Shown here: one piece after another, positions 17,485 to 27,407 of the stretch | Layout of the letters: the number at the start of each line of letters is the position of its first letter | Position numbering within the stretch: the first letter of the stretch is position 1 | Assembly: GCA_900316205.1 (NCBI GenBank) | Contig: ONBX01000016.1 | Span: 1 to 61,384 of the forward strand | Length of the DNA stretch: 61,384 nt | Direction of reading: 5' to 3' | Source of the DNA: an uncultured Eubacteriales bacterium | GTDB lineage: Bacteria; Bacillota; Clostridia; Oscillospirales; Oscillospiraceae | The notes under the pieces: generated by a model | The model's database searches: none | The model's input: only the letters and a program-made list of their open reading frames with translations | What the model was told of the DNA's origin: nothing | Translations under genes and position numbers: made by a program

Positions 17485-19155
17485 ATGAGAAATACAAGCA
17501 CTGTCACAAGCTATAATTTCGATAAAGAAACAGGCTGGCGACTGGATTTGCCCCACTATATTGAAGCAGGAACACGGGTACTTTGCCTTTACCGCGTTTC
17601 CTCAGCCAAGCAGCTTTACCATGACGCAAACGACGAGGCGGACATACCCATGCAAAGACTCCGCTGCCGTGAGTTTGCCGAGCAAAACGGCTGGACTATT
17701 GTTTGCGAGCTTCAGGAGGAAGGTATTTCCGGCCACAAGGTCAGAGCTGAAAACCGGGATAAGGTACAGATGATTAAGGACTACGCCTTGAAGCAGAAGT
17801 TTGATATTCTTCTTGTCTTTATGTTTGACCGTATAGGCCGCATCGCAGACGAGACGCCCTTTGTTGTGGAGTGGCTAATCAGTCATGGAATCCGGGTATG
17901 GGCTTCCGAGGAAGGCGAGCAGCGTATTGAGAACCACACCGACAGGCTGATGAATTACATCCGCTTTTGGCAGGCAGACGGTGAGAGCCAAAAGACGGCG
18001 ATCCGCACGGCAAACAGCCTCCACATTCTGACGGAGCAGGGCTATTACACAGGCGGCTCCTGCCCCTATGGATATAAGCTCGTTAAATCCGGGCGTATGA
18101 ACAAGAAGAAGCAAGAGGTTCACGATCTGGCCGTCAACGAGGAAGAAGCTGCCCAAGTCCGCCTTATGTTCCATTTGGCCTATACATACGGCTACGGTGC
18201 TCAATGCATCGCAAACCACCTAAACGTCCACGGCTATAAAAACCGTTCCGGCAGCAACTGGCATCCCTCCACGCTCCAGTCCATTATGAGAAATGTACTC
18301 TATACGGGCGTGTTGAGAAGCGGAGATACCGTTTCTCCCGTTCAAGAGAATTTGCGGATCGTGGACGATAAGACCTTTAACGGCGTACAAGCCATGTTGC
18401 AGACACGGTCACGCAAATACCAGGAGACACGGTCTGCGCCGCTGAACACGCGAGGCAACTCTCTCATGGCCGGAAACATCTTCTGCGGCCATTGCGGGGC
18501 GCGTCTGTGCGTTACGACCAGCGGCAAAGGCAGACGCGGGCCAGACGGAAAAGACATTGTACGCACCCGGTATTGCTGCCAAACGAAAACCCGCAAGCAC
18601 GAAGCGTGCGGCGGGCAAAGCGGCTATACAGTTCATAAGGTGGACGATACGATTGACGCCTTTGTACGGAACATTTTGGGGCGAGTGCGGGCGGTCAACC
18701 GTTCAGAAATCATACAAGCCCAAAACCAGATCGACATAGAGGCCAAGAAACAGCACGTTAAGGAGCTGCGCCGAGACGCTGTAAAAGCCGAGAGCGAGCT
18801 ACAGCGGCTCCAGAGCGAGATTATCAAGTCTCTGACCGGCGAGAGCGCCTTTACCCCCGAAATGTTAAGGCCGGTTATAGACGCGCAGGAACGCAAATAC
18901 GCCGATTTGATGAAGAAGCTCCGCGCCGCCGAGGAAGAAATACACGACAGCGAAAACAATCTCCTCGCCTTAACAGAGAAGTTTGACGATGTATTGCAAT
19001 GGGCGGCTATGTATGACAATGCCGATATTGCAGCCAAGAAAATGATCGTTTCCCGGATCATTGACCGCGTGGATATGTACCGGGATTATGAGATCAGAAT
19101 CACGCTGAATATCAGCATAGAGCAGTTTTTGAACACCATCGAAATGGTCGCATGA
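17485..19155 (+). CDS. Large serine recombinase (TnpX/TndX-type)
   Basis: This enzyme would excise and insert the conjugative element. The resolvase domain occupies residues about 30-165 with the nucleophile Ser in CLYRVSSAKQ and the arginine-rich FMFDRIGRI. A recombinase domain follows (about 185-290), then a zinc ribbon (FCGHCGARL ... CCQTKTRKHEACGG) and a C-terminal coiled coil (about 410-500). At 556 residues it is of normal length. It is the last gene before the tRNA-Ala remnant, so its right attachment site should lie between 19156 and 19220. Confidence 0.92.
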   Translation: MRNTSTVTSYNFDKETGWRLDLPHYIEAGTRVLCLYRVSSAKQLYHDANDEADIPMQRLRCREFAEQNGWTIVCELQEEGISGHKVRAENRDKVQMIKDYALKQKFDILLVFMFDRIGRIADETPFVVEWLISHGIRVWASEEGEQRIENHTDRLMNYIRFWQADGESQKTAIRTANSLHILTEQGYYTGGSCPYGYKLVKSGRMNKKKQEVHDLAVNEEEAAQVRLMFHLAYTYGYGAQCIANHLNVHGYKNRSGSNWHPSTLQSIMRNVLYTGVLRSGDTVSPVQENLRIVDDKTFNGVQAMLQTRSRKYQETRSAPLNTRGNSLMAGNIFCGHCGARLCVTTSGKGRRGPDGKDIVRTRYCCQTKTRKHEACGGQSGYTVHKVDDTIDAFVRNILGRVRAVNRSEIIQAQNQIDIEAKKQHVKELRRDAVKAESELQRLQSEIIKSLTGESAFTPEMLRPVIDAQERKYADLMKKLRAAEEEIHDSENNLLALTEKFDDVLQWAAMYDNADIAAKKMIVSRIIDRVDMYRDYEIRITLNISIEQFLNTIEMVA

Positions 19156-19215
19156 GAGTTTCTTTCTTTATCGTTTCCATTCGACATGAATGGGGGCATA
19201 CTAATTATGGCTTGC

Positions 19216-19272
<57 letters not shown>

Positions 19273-19431
19273 GGACTTTTTCGTTTTAAAAGTTCCCGAT
19301 TCTGACCCCGGAACAATTCAGGTTTGCGGAAGTTTTTTCTGACCAGAATTCTGACCAGAATTGCATTTTACACCTTGGGAAGCATACCGCTGGCGGTACG
19401 ATTTGACCCACTTTTCCCTTGTTTCACGGCC

Positions 19432-20625
19432 TCAGCCGCCCACATTGTAGGAGGAAAAGGCAATGGGCAGCGCAATAATTTTTCCGCTCTCCGGCGGCTC
19501 GGGCGGCTCCGATTCCGGATTTTTTCCGCCGAAGGCCTTGGCAAAGCGGTCGATGGCGTCCTGCCGGATGGGCTGCTGCACGTGGAGATAGTGCTGGGTC
19601 ATGTCGATATCCGCGTGTCCCACCATGCTCTTGATGGTGTCCAGGTCCACGCCCAGAGCCTGCATCTGGCTCACATAGGTGTGGCGGCAGCTGTGGGGCG
19701 AAAGGACCCTGACGTTCTCCAGGCTCTGAAGCGCCTTGGTGTAGTTGTGCCGGAAGGTGGACGGGTTCACGGGCGTCCCGGGCACTTTCCCATCCCAGAT
19801 ATAGGTACCTGCTCCGTCCCGCAGAAGTCTGGCGCAGTAGCGCACGTTCTCCGGCACCGGCACATCCCGGTAGCTGTCCTCAGACTTGGGAGTCCCGATC
19901 TTTGCCTTCCCCTTGTCCATGTTGATGGCCTGGCGGATCTGGATCAGCGAGCCGTCCTCCGCAATGTACTTCGGCTCCAGGGCCAGCAGCTCCTGGGTCC
20001 GCATCCCCGTTCCCAGCATCAGTCTTATACACCAGCCGATCCTGTTCTCCGGCAGCTCATCAAACATTTTCTGGACTTCTTCCGCCGTGAAGGAGTCCTT
20101 TCCTTTTTTGTGGGGCAGCCTCCGCAGCTTCTCGGCAAAACGAACGGGGTTCTTCCGGATCAGGTCGTTTCCCTCTGCCTTGTTCATGATCTGAAACATC
20201 AACGCCTTGCATTTGGCCAGGTAGGAATCCGAGCGCCCATCGTTTCTCAGCTTTCGCATGAACGCCTCGATGTCGTAGGGCTTGATGCTGTTCAGGTGCC
20301 GCCGCCCGAAGTATCCCGTGAGGACGCGCATGATGTACCTGTAGTTCTCCTGGGTGGTGGGTGAGATGTTGTCTTTGTGTCCCTCAAACCAGAAATCCGC
20401 CCATTCGCTGAAGGGCGTCTCTCCGCCTGCCGTGTCGATCCCGGCCTCTTTGTCTGCCAGATATCTTTTTAATTTTTCCTTTACCTGCTTTTGTGACTTT
20501 CCGTAGAAGCTCCTGAGCACGCGCCTGCCGTCGTTGTCATACCCATCCATGAGCGTGCATTCCCAACGACCGTCGGCACGAAGGCGAAGGGTCCCCTCGC
20601 CGTTTGATCTTCTCCCCTTGGACAA
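19432..20625 (-). CDS. Tyrosine integrase of the second element
   Basis: A site-specific recombinase of the Tn916/phage type. An N-terminal AP2-like DNA-binding domain (GRWECTLMDGYDNDGRR) is followed by a SAM-like core-binding domain and the catalytic domain with GTGMRTQELLAL (Arg), SPHSCRHTYVS (His-x-x-Arg) and the nucleophile Tyr in DMTQHYLHV. The frame is open to 20763, but TTG 20625 has GAGGAGG five bases upstream and begins the conserved SKGRRSNGEG. Its 3' end faces the tRNA-Ala remnant 160 bases away, as expected for integration at a tRNA 3' end. Confidence 0.92.
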   Translation of the reverse strand: MSKGRRSNGEGTLRLRADGRWECTLMDGYDNDGRRVLRSFYGKSQKQVKEKLKRYLADKEAGIDTAGGETPFSEWADFWFEGHKDNISPTTQENYRYIMRVLTGYFGRRHLNSIKPYDIEAFMRKLRNDGRSDSYLAKCKALMFQIMNKAEGNDLIRKNPVRFAEKLRRLPHKKGKDSFTAEEVQKMFDELPENRIGWCIRLMLGTGMRTQELLALEPKYIAEDGSLIQIRQAINMDKGKAKIGTPKSEDSYRDVPVPENVRYCARLLRDGAGTYIWDGKVPGTPVNPSTFRHNYTKALQSLENVRVLSPHSCRHTYVSQMQALGVDLDTIKSMVGHADIDMTQHYLHVQQPIRQDAIDRFAKAFGGKNPESEPPEPPESGKIIALPIAFSSYNVGG

Positions 20626-20842
20626 TTGATCCTCCTCTCTTGTACGCCGGTAAAGCATTTCGTTGTGCGCTTCCAGTATACCGCCGGCGTGCAGATAATT
20701 GAAGAGTCTATCTTTCACAGAATTTCGTGCCGAAATGAGTCTAAGATTCACAATTCTGTGCACGAATCAAGGCGCTATCTGCCGGAAACCCGTGTTAAGT
20801 CCCGTTTTTTTCAACGTTTTTTCCGGCAGTGTCTCTTCCCTC

Positions 20843-21112
20843 TCAGGCTCCCATATGTACGTCGATCCAATTCAGGAAGCGATCCCGGTGCACCACCATC
20901 CGATACCCGCATTTGATCGTGGGAAAACCCTTGGTGTGCATCAGCTTATAGGCTGCCGTTCGGGAAATGCTCAGAATTGATGCTATCTCCTCTGCTGTCA
21001 AGGTCATGGGCAACTGGGAAAACTCAGTATACAATTGTTCTTTCGCGCGCCCCGCGCCTCCCTGCGGCTTGCTATCCGAGAGTCTTTCCTCTTTGACGCT
21101 TTTTCTGTTCAT
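20843..21112 (-). CDS. Excisionase-like HTH_17 protein
   Basis: An 89-residue protein with a MerR/excisionase-type HTH (LTAEEIASILSISRTAAYKLM) and a wing ending VHRDRFLNWI. Such proteins direct the neighbouring integrase to excision. The second of two nearby ATGs (21112) is preferred because AAGGAG lies seven bases before it. Confidence 0.85.
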   Translation of the reverse strand: MNRKSVKEERLSDSKPQGGAGRAKEQLYTEFSQLPMTLTAEEIASILSISRTAAYKLMHTKGFPTIKCGYRMVVHRDRFLNWIDVHMGA

Positions 21113-21330
21113 TATCATTCTCCTTTTCTTTTATCAGTGATCTCATTAACCAGCGTGACCCCGGACTAGTCCACTGGTTCAGCATTGATGCGGACGGATT
21201 GTTGCACTTTCCCCTGCTTCTTTTGGGAATTGCTGTTAAACTTCTATCTGGACTCCCCGATAAGCGGGTGCTATGCACCTTAGGCCGATCGCTGGCGATT
21301 TCAGCGTGTGTGCCGAGCCATGGGAGTTCT

Positions 21331-21525
21331 TTATTTTTCCTCATCTTGACTTTGTATATAAATATCGGCCTGCATAATGGATTCGATACTAAGCTGAATG
21401 AGTTGCGGTATAACCGGACGCAGCAGATCGTGGCCGCCCAATAAATTCAGTCTAGTCTCTTCCTGTACCATCAAAACCCTCTCGACGAAGTTTAGCATCG
21501 CAACAGCTCTATCGAGTTCCTTCAT
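21331..21525 (-). CDS. Small unknown protein of the integrase region
   Basis: A 64-residue acidic, helical protein. Its ATG overlaps the stop of the cysteine-rich gene upstream (ATGA), so the pair is co-translated. I do not recognise a family. Confidence 0.55.
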   Translation of the reverse strand: MKELDRAVAMLNFVERVLMVQEETRLNLLGGHDLLRPVIPQLIQLSIESIMQADIYIQSQDEEK

Positions 21526-21782
21526 GCGCGCCGCACCTCCTTCCTCTTGTAGGGCACCGTGGAGATGACCCAGTAATCATAGCCTGTCCGGGTATTGCAA
21601 AAGGTGCAGGTCTCCTTCACCACCTGGCAGGGATCCTGCCGCAGAAGATAGTAGTCGGGCGAATTGCCGAAATAGGATGCGCACTGAGAGCAGAGGCAGA
21701 GCTCCATCGGCTTTCTGGATCGGCGTACCTGTCTCGGCACGGTATTGCTGTGCTGGACCTTGCTGTGTTCATATGTATTCAT
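21522..21782 (-). CDS. Small zinc-ribbon-like protein
   Basis: An 86-residue protein with LCLCSQCASYF and a second pair TCTFCNTRTGYDYW, suggesting a zinc ribbon. Such Cys4 proteins are common beside integrases of clostridial elements. The start (21782) has AAGGGG eight bases upstream; the frame is open further. Function is unknown. Confidence 0.65.
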   Translation of the reverse strand: MNTYEHSKVQHSNTVPRQVRRSRKPMELCLCSQCASYFGNSPDYYLLRQDPCQVVKETCTFCNTRTGYDYWVISTVPYKRKEVRRA

Positions 21783-22893
21783 ATCTTGTCCCCTTTCCTG
21801 TGCCTCAGCACAAAAGGATATGGCCGGGCTCCTGATGGACCCCGGCCACATAGTTTTTGCGCTGAAGGTTTCCCTTCAGCAGGGAGTTTCCAACCCTATT
21901 TGCCCCATGCTCCCCAGGTTGGCGGGTACATCTCAGCCCACACGTGGATCGTGTGTCACAGGTCATTGCCTCCCCGCGGGCCTCGCCGGGTCGCCCCCAT
22001 TGCGTGATCCGGCAGAGCCGGGCTGTGGCTGGGCGAGAGTATCATTGTTGCATTCAGACTTCTCCGCGATCGGCCCGCTCCACACGGGCCGTTCCCTGCG
22101 CTGTTGATCGCTCGCTCCGAAGAGGTCATGGCGCCAGCCGGCGTCGCTCCATCTGAATGGAAAGTAACTGAGATGCGCTATTCACTTGTCAAAGGGCACG
22201 AGGCAGGATTTACGTTCCCCTCACTACTCTATTGGGCAATTTTTTTCGATTTGTATGAGGTCCGAGGAAAGTTTTTTCATATTATTATCGTTCCCACAAA
22301 ATCGCAAAAATAATGCCCGGACGGGTATAGCAGACCAGGCCTAAGCCCCGTTTGCACCCGTTCGGGTAAAGAAACTGATTGTCGGTTGCACGATCCGGAA
22401 ACACCCGGAAACAAACAGAGAAACGCCGACCGGGATTGATTCCTGATCGGCGTTCTTGTGTCCATGAAAGGATACGCCCCTCCGATTGACCGGATCGGAG
22501 GGGCATTCTTGAGAGAGGTGTGCGGCAGCCTTGCACCGGGATTGAGGGGGTCCCGTCTGCCGCACTTGCATCTGATCTGCCCAAAGCATAGCAAAAAACG
22601 GTCCTCGCCGAAAGCCCCCTGGGGGGATCGCCTTTTTGACATTCTCATATCCCCCACTGGGGTTTCTTTAACAGCTCGCACAAAGATTTCCTTCGATTTT
22701 CAAGCATATTTCCCGTTTTTCCATCTCCTTCGCGCCTTTTTGCCCTGCTTTTCTCCATCATTTCAGCAATCTGCTCAAAATGACCCGGGTGGGGGGATAT
22801 GTCCGGAACGGAATTCATATCCCCCCACCCGGGTTGCGGCGGTTCCGGGGCAAGAATAGAATACTGGTATTCTGGAAAGCGGGAACTCGGAAC
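21783..22893. other. 1.1-kb hairpin-rich non-coding region
   Basis: I find no convincing gene. Perfect hairpins stand at 22422-22454 (AACGCCGA/TCGGCGTT), 22476-22504 (11-bp stem GCCCCTCCGAT), 22520-22565 (9-bp stem GTGCGGCAG) and 22783-22834 (19-bp stem). The last lies in front of the CsoR-like gene. The 21.8-22.3 kb part shows nothing I can name. Confidence 0.6.
22783..22834. promoter_or_regulatory. 19-bp inverted repeat with G6/C6 tracts, likely CsoR-family operator
   Basis: The two arms (22783-22801 and 22816-22834) pair perfectly around a 14-base loop. Each contains a G6/C6 run bordered by ATAT, the type of sequence bound by CsoR/RcnR/FrmR tetramers. A related ATATCCCCC tract is at 22647-22655 and a GGGGGGAT at 22621. 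Confidence 0.5.
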
Positions 22894-23178
22894 ATGAAAA
22901 AAACAGATTTGCAAAGCAAATATGATTCCCGCTATGTGGTCAACCGCCTTTCACGGGCTATCGGCCATGTGAAGCTGGTCAAGACCATGGCGGAATCCGG
23001 CGCAGACTGCACGGATCTGCTCTCCCAGCTGGCTGTTGCCCGCGGGCAGGTGGACAGTATTCATGCCCATTTGCTGGCCCAGTACGCTGTGCAGTTTGCC
23101 GAGGACTACCAAAGGAGCGGTGAGCCGGAAGAGTTGGAACAGTTTCGTCAAGTGATGCTGCGGTCCGCTAAAAAATGA
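22894..23178 (+). CDS. CsoR/RcnR-family metal-sensing repressor
   Basis: A 94-residue all-helical repressor. The core RLSRAIGHVKLVKTMAESGADCTDLLSQLAVARGQVDSIHAHLL follows the DUF156/CsoR pattern, with His in the first helix, Cys in GADC and His in SIHAHLL as candidate metal ligands. That set resembles nickel/cobalt or formaldehyde sensors more than copper sensors. It heads the transporter genes and likely represses them; the G-tract dyad upstream is the probable operator. ATG 22894 is chosen by family length. Confidence 0.75.
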   Translation: MKKTDLQSKYDSRYVVNRLSRAIGHVKLVKTMAESGADCTDLLSQLAVARGQVDSIHAHLLAQYAVQFAEDYQRSGEPEELEQFRQVMLRSAKK

Positions 23179-23225
23179 TTCTGCGCCGCGGCGCTGTTGC
23201 CGCGGCTTTTTCACGGGAGGCAATC

Positions 23226-24059
23226 ATGTACAGCTTGGATGAATGTGCCCGGCTTTGGGAAGAGGCAGGCAGGCACGGGGACGCTGCAGAGCGCATCGCT
23301 CGGGCGCAGCGCTGGCTCCCCTACTATGCCTATCTGGCTGCTGCCCTCCCGGAGGAGCCCTACACGCTTCCCGAAGAGGACGGCAGCTTCCCCTCCCTTC
23401 TGATCCGGGATGGCCTGGTCCGCCGGGAGGACGCACTTCTGGATATTGGAGCAGGCATGGGCGGAGACACGCTCCGCTTTGCCTCCTACTGCCGCAGGGT
23501 CACCGCGCTGGAGCTGAGTGGAGACAGCCTCCAGGTCCTTTGCCGCCGGGCAAAGGATCTGCGTCTTGAAAACATCGAGACGGTCCAGAAGTCCTGGGAG
23601 GAATACGCGCCATCAGAGCGCTTTGACGTCTGCTACAGTGCCATGTGTCCCGCCATCTGTAAAGTTGAGGAGCTTCGGCGCATGGAGAGCCTCTCCACGC
23701 GGCTCTGCTGCCTGGTGACCGTGACCCGCGGTTCTTACGACAAGCACCGCAAGGCCATGATGACGGAGCTTGGCGTTAAGCCCCAGGGCGGAATGGTCAC
23801 CGAGGCCATTCACTATTATAACGTTCTGTACCTGATGGGTCGTCAGCCCGAGGTTCGCTGCCACACGGTCCACCGGGAGTATCCGATCTCCCGGGAACGG
23901 GTCCTGGCGCAATACCCCATCTACTTCAAGCTTTTCGGGATAGAGCAGGAACGATCTATCCCGTTCCTGGAGGACTACCTGGACCGCAATGCTCCGGAGG
24001 GTCTGCTGCATGAGGAAAGTCACGTAAACTTTGCGATGCTCACATGGACGAAAAACTGA
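23226..24059 (+). CDS. Class I SAM-dependent methyltransferase of the transporter operon
   Basis: A 277-residue methyltransferase with SAM motif I LLDIGAGMGGDTLRFA and motif II VTALELSGD, followed by FDVCYSAMCPAIC, whose two Cys could bind metal. ATG 23226 follows GGGAGG with normal spacing. Its stop overlaps the first ABC ATPase start by 16 bases, so it is part of the import operon. It might modify a metal chelator or a protein; no substrate can be read from sequence. Confidence 0.75.
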   Translation: MYSLDECARLWEEAGRHGDAAERIARAQRWLPYYAYLAAALPEEPYTLPEEDGSFPSLLIRDGLVRREDALLDIGAGMGGDTLRFASYCRRVTALELSGDSLQVLCRRAKDLRLENIETVQKSWEEYAPSERFDVCYSAMCPAICKVEELRRMESLSTRLCCLVTVTRGSYDKHRKAMMTELGVKPQGGMVTEAIHYYNVLYLMGRQPEVRCHTVHREYPISRERVLAQYPIYFKLFGIEQERSIPFLEDYLDRNAPEGLLHEESHVNFAMLTWTKN

Positions 24060-24961
24060 TTCTGGACTATGACAGCGGGCGGATCACCGCCCGGCTGGAC
24101 CGGGGTGAAAAGCCCCTGGTGCAAAATGTACGTATCCGGCTCCCGGCCGCCCGGCGTCTGGCTTTGATTGGAGAGACCGGCTCCGGGAAAACCATGACAG
24201 CCCTCTCCATTCTGCGCCTTTTGCCGGAAAATGTGTATATGTCGGGCGGAGCTCTCCGCTTTTGCGGAGAGGAGCTGCCTGCGGGAAGGGGCATCCGCCG
24301 CCTTCTCGGCGCCGAGATCGTCTACATTCCGCAAAACGGGCTGGAGTTTCTCAACCCCTCCCGAAGCGTTCGGAAGCATTTGTATGACAGCCTGCAGAAG
24401 CTGGGCGTCCCCCGGCGGGAGCGCGGCAGTCGGGCGCTGGAGGCTCTGCGGGCGGTGGGCTTCCCCCAGCCGGAGGAGATCCTGCCGAAATATCCCTTCC
24501 AGCTCTCCGGCGGTATGGCCCAGCGGGTGACCATCGCCCTGGCGGCCTGCTCAAGAGCAAAGCTTCTCATTGCGGACGAGCCCACCAACGGCCTGGACGG
24601 AGAGGCGACAAAGCGGTTTTTCCAGCTGCTGGATCAGGTCTTCCCGGAGGCGGGAAAGATCATCATCACCCACGACATTGCCGTTGCCTCCCTATGCGAC
24701 CGGATCCAGGTGCTCTGCGGCGGCAAAAACGTGGAGAGCGGCCCTGCCGCCCAGGTGCTGGGCGCGCCGCGCCATCCCTACACCCGGGCCCTGCTGGCCG
24801 CCCTGGTGGAAAACGGGATGCAGCCGTCCCCTCCCCTGCGGGCAGCTCAAGGTCCCTGCCCCTTCTATCGGCGCTGCGAAAAGGCCGGCGATGCCTGTCT
24901 GGCCCCGCCGCCCCGGCAGATTGAGGGGGAGACAGAATGGTGGTGTGTGCGTCGTGATTGA
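24044..24961 (+). CDS. ABC importer ATPase 1 (NikD/DppD-like)
   Basis: The first ATP-binding subunit of a nickel/peptide-type importer. Walker A GETGSGKT, Q-loop IPQNGLEFLNP, signature LSGGMAQRV, Walker B LLIADEPTNGLDG and the switch THD are all present. The C-terminal oligopeptide/dipeptide extension with paired Cys (PCPFYRRCEKAGDACL) is typical for DppD/OppD/NikD. Confidence 0.9.
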   Translation: MDEKLILDYDSGRITARLDRGEKPLVQNVRIRLPAARRLALIGETGSGKTMTALSILRLLPENVYMSGGALRFCGEELPAGRGIRRLLGAEIVYIPQNGLEFLNPSRSVRKHLYDSLQKLGVPRRERGSRALEALRAVGFPQPEEILPKYPFQLSGGMAQRVTIALAACSRAKLLIADEPTNGLDGEATKRFFQLLDQVFPEAGKIIITHDIAVASLCDRIQVLCGGKNVESGPAAQVLGAPRHPYTRALLAALVENGMQPSPPLRAAQGPCPFYRRCEKAGDACLAPPPRQIEGETEWWCVRRD

Positions 24962-25631
24962 AGGACGGGACCTGAAAAAAACCTTCGGCAGCAAGCTCAT
25001 TTTCGAGCATGCCGGTTTTACCATCCCCGACGGGCAGATCGTAGGCGTGTACGGCCCCAGCGGCATCGGCAAATCCACCCTGGCCAAGCTCCTCTGCGGC
25101 GTGATGAAGCCGGACGCGGGCCAGATCCTGCTGGACGGAGAGCTGCTGGTCTCCCCCTCCCGGCCCTATGACCGCAGACGTGGCCTTGCCATCCAGATGG
25201 TCTATCAGCAGCCCTATTCCTCTCTGGACCCCAGCCAGAAGCTGCTGGACGGCTTCCTGGAGCTGATCCGCTATCACGGCTTTGCCATAACCGGAGCGGA
25301 GGAACACGCTCTTATCAAGACGCTGCTGGAGGAGGTGGGACTGGACGCCGGCATTCTGGCCCATCTGCCCCGGCAGATCTCCGGAGGCGAGGCCCAGCGC
25401 ATCGCCATTGCCCACTGTCTGCTCTTCCGGCCCAAGCTGCTCATTCTGGATGAGGCCACCTCCATGCTGGACGTCTCCACCCAGGCCAATGTTATCGCCC
25501 TGGTCAGGAAGGTGATGGCAAAAAGCAAGGGGTCCGTGCTGCTCATCAGCCATGACAAAGCCCTTGTGGACACTCTTTGTGATCAAATATATTTATTTGA
25601 TAATCAAACACTAAAGGAGAAAGAACGATGA
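24945..25631 (+). CDS. ABC importer ATPase 2 (NikE/DppF-like)
   Basis: The second ATPase subunit, lacking the long C-terminal extension. Walker A GPSGIGKS, Q-loop YQQPYSSLDPS, signature ISGGEAQRI, Walker B LLILDEATSMLD and switch SHD are visible. The frame is open back to 24570, but that is out-of-frame coding sequence of ATPase 1. GTG 24945 has GAGGGGGAG 13 bases upstream and GTG 24954 is the alternative. Its stop overlaps the next ATG (ATGA). Confidence 0.88.
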   Translation: MCVVIEGRDLKKTFGSKLIFEHAGFTIPDGQIVGVYGPSGIGKSTLAKLLCGVMKPDAGQILLDGELLVSPSRPYDRRRGLAIQMVYQQPYSSLDPSQKLLDGFLELIRYHGFAITGAEEHALIKTLLEEVGLDAGILAHLPRQISGGEAQRIAIAHCLLFRPKLLILDEATSMLDVSTQANVIALVRKVMAKSKGSVLLISHDKALVDTLCDQIYLFDNQTLKEKER

Positions 25632-27361
25632 AAAAGATCCTCGCACTGCTTCTCGCACTGTGTGTGCTGTTTGCGCTCTGTGCCTGCGGTCAGGCCGTGG
25701 AAGCCCCCGCAAGCGCGCCGGCGGAACAGGTCGAAGCCCCCGCCGCGCAGCCGGAAGAGGCTCCCGCCGCGGAGGCGTCCGCAGAAGAAGCCCCTGCAGC
25801 GGAAGAAGCTCCCGCTCCGGAGAGCAACACCATCGCGCAGATTACCATCGGCACCACTGCCGCCATTGAGACTGCCACCAACGGCGAATATGCCTATGAC
25901 ATGCTCTCCAGCGGCACCACCCAGATGCCCCTGGTCTACCAGAGCACCGACGGCAACTTCCACCCCCTGCTGGCAAGCTTTGCCACCGAAGACTCCATCA
26001 CATGGACCTACACCATCCAGGAGGGTATGAAGTGGGATGACGGCGAAGATGTGACCGCCGAGGATATCCTCTTTACCCTGCAGTATGAGGACGCCAAGGG
26101 CGGCGCCAACCTGATCGACCAGACCGACAGTGAAGGCAAGACCACCACTGCCAAGTACGCGGGCTATGAGCTCTCCGAGGACGGTCGCAGCATTTCCCTG
26201 ACCCTGGCCTCCGCCAACGTGCGGGAGCTCGGCAACATGACCTCCTTCCGCGTCTGCCCCAAGCATCTCTGGGAGGGCAAGGAGGAGCTCACCGAGGAAG
26301 AGCTGCGCGTGGGCTGCGGTCCCTACATGTTCGAGTCCTTCAACAAGGATGCCGGCACCATCAGCTTCGTTCCCAACCCCTACTTCCCCCAGCAGCCTCA
26401 TGTGGATCGCCTGGTCTACCAGCTCTTTGACAACGACGACACCATGTTCCTGGCGCTCCAGAACGGCGACATCGACATGACCTGGGTCTACTCCACCGGC
26501 GTCCCCGGCACCTACCAGGAAGTCCTGGCTGAGACCGACGCCGTGCAGCTTCTGAGCATCAACGCCACCAACGCGCCCGCCGTGCTGGCCTTCAACAACT
26601 CGAACGGCCCCTTCGCCGATGAGAACCTCCGCAAGGCCGTTGTGAACGCCCTGGATTACGAGCAGTTCCGCGACTATGTGGGCAGCGCCGCGGCGGACAT
26701 CCCCAACGCCGGCTTCGTTCCCAGCTCCACCCTGGGCTTCAAGGAAACCGATCCCCTGACCACCGATCTGGCCAAGGCTGAGGACTTCATGAAGGCCGCC
26801 GGCTACACCAGGAACGCCGATGGCAAGTTTGCCGACGCCGACGGGAAGATCTTCTCCTTCACCCTGACCTACCGCTCCGACCGCAACAACCAGGTCAGCT
26901 GTGCCGAGCTCATCAAGAACCAGCTGGAGGCCTTCGGCATTGAGGTGGTTCTGGACGCTCTGGACAGCGATTCCTACAACGCCAAGACCAGCAACAAGTT
27001 CTCCGAGAACAACATCACCATGGAAGCCGCCCTCTACGGCTACACTGCCGCCGGTATGGGCATGGGCAACGGTCTTGCCACCATCTATGTGGACGGCCGT
27101 CACGCAGTGCAGGGCGGCGCCCAGGTCTATGATGAAGAGTTCCAGACCATCCTCTCCGCAATGGCCGCTGCCGTGACCCTGGATGAGTACATCGAGGCCG
27201 CCGGCCAGATGCAGGACTTCTATGCCGAGCACAACCCCATCGTCGCCCTCTATTGGGACAGCATGACCTTCGGTATCTCCTCCCGCTTTGAAAACATCGT
27301 CATCGACGGCGCCTTCGGCCTGAACAACGTGAACAACTGGCTGAGCATCACCGAAAAGTAA
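25628..27361 (+). CDS. Solute-binding lipoprotein, SBP_bac_5 family (NikA/DppA-like)
   Basis: The extracellular ligand-binding subunit of the importer. A lipoprotein signal ends in the lipobox LCAC (Cys20). Residues about 24-65 are an Ala/Glu/Pro-rich tether. The body shows family 5 marks (NGEYAYDMLSSG, WTYTIQEGMKWDDGEDVTAEDILFTL in two parts, FNNSNGPFADENLRKAV). The CsoR-like repressor suggests a metal or metal chelate; peptide uptake is the alternative. Confidence 0.9.
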   Translation: MKKILALLLALCVLFALCACGQAVEAPASAPAEQVEAPAAQPEEAPAAEASAEEAPAAEEAPAPESNTIAQITIGTTAAIETATNGEYAYDMLSSGTTQMPLVYQSTDGNFHPLLASFATEDSITWTYTIQEGMKWDDGEDVTAEDILFTLQYEDAKGGANLIDQTDSEGKTTTAKYAGYELSEDGRSISLTLASANVRELGNMTSFRVCPKHLWEGKEELTEEELRVGCGPYMFESFNKDAGTISFVPNPYFPQQPHVDRLVYQLFDNDDTMFLALQNGDIDMTWVYSTGVPGTYQEVLAETDAVQLLSINATNAPAVLAFNNSNGPFADENLRKAVVNALDYEQFRDYVGSAAADIPNAGFVPSSTLGFKETDPLTTDLAKAEDFMKAAGYTRNADGKFADADGKIFSFTLTYRSDRNNQVSCAELIKNQLEAFGIEVVLDALDSDSYNAKTSNKFSENNITMEAALYGYTAAGMGMGNGLATIYVDGRHAVQGGAQVYDEEFQTILSAMAAAVTLDEYIEAAGQMQDFYAEHNPIVALYWDSMTFGISSRFENIVIDGAFGLNNVNNWLSITEK

Positions 27362-27407
27362 AAAGAAGCACGCTTTGTAAAAATGCACTGAAATGAGGGA
27401 GCACACC

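Noticed and set aside
21072-21344. 90-codon minus-strand frame between excisionase and small genes
   Set aside because: It overlaps the excisionase gene, has no family resemblance I can name and no clear ribosome site, although it starts where the previous gene ends; left out as unsupported.
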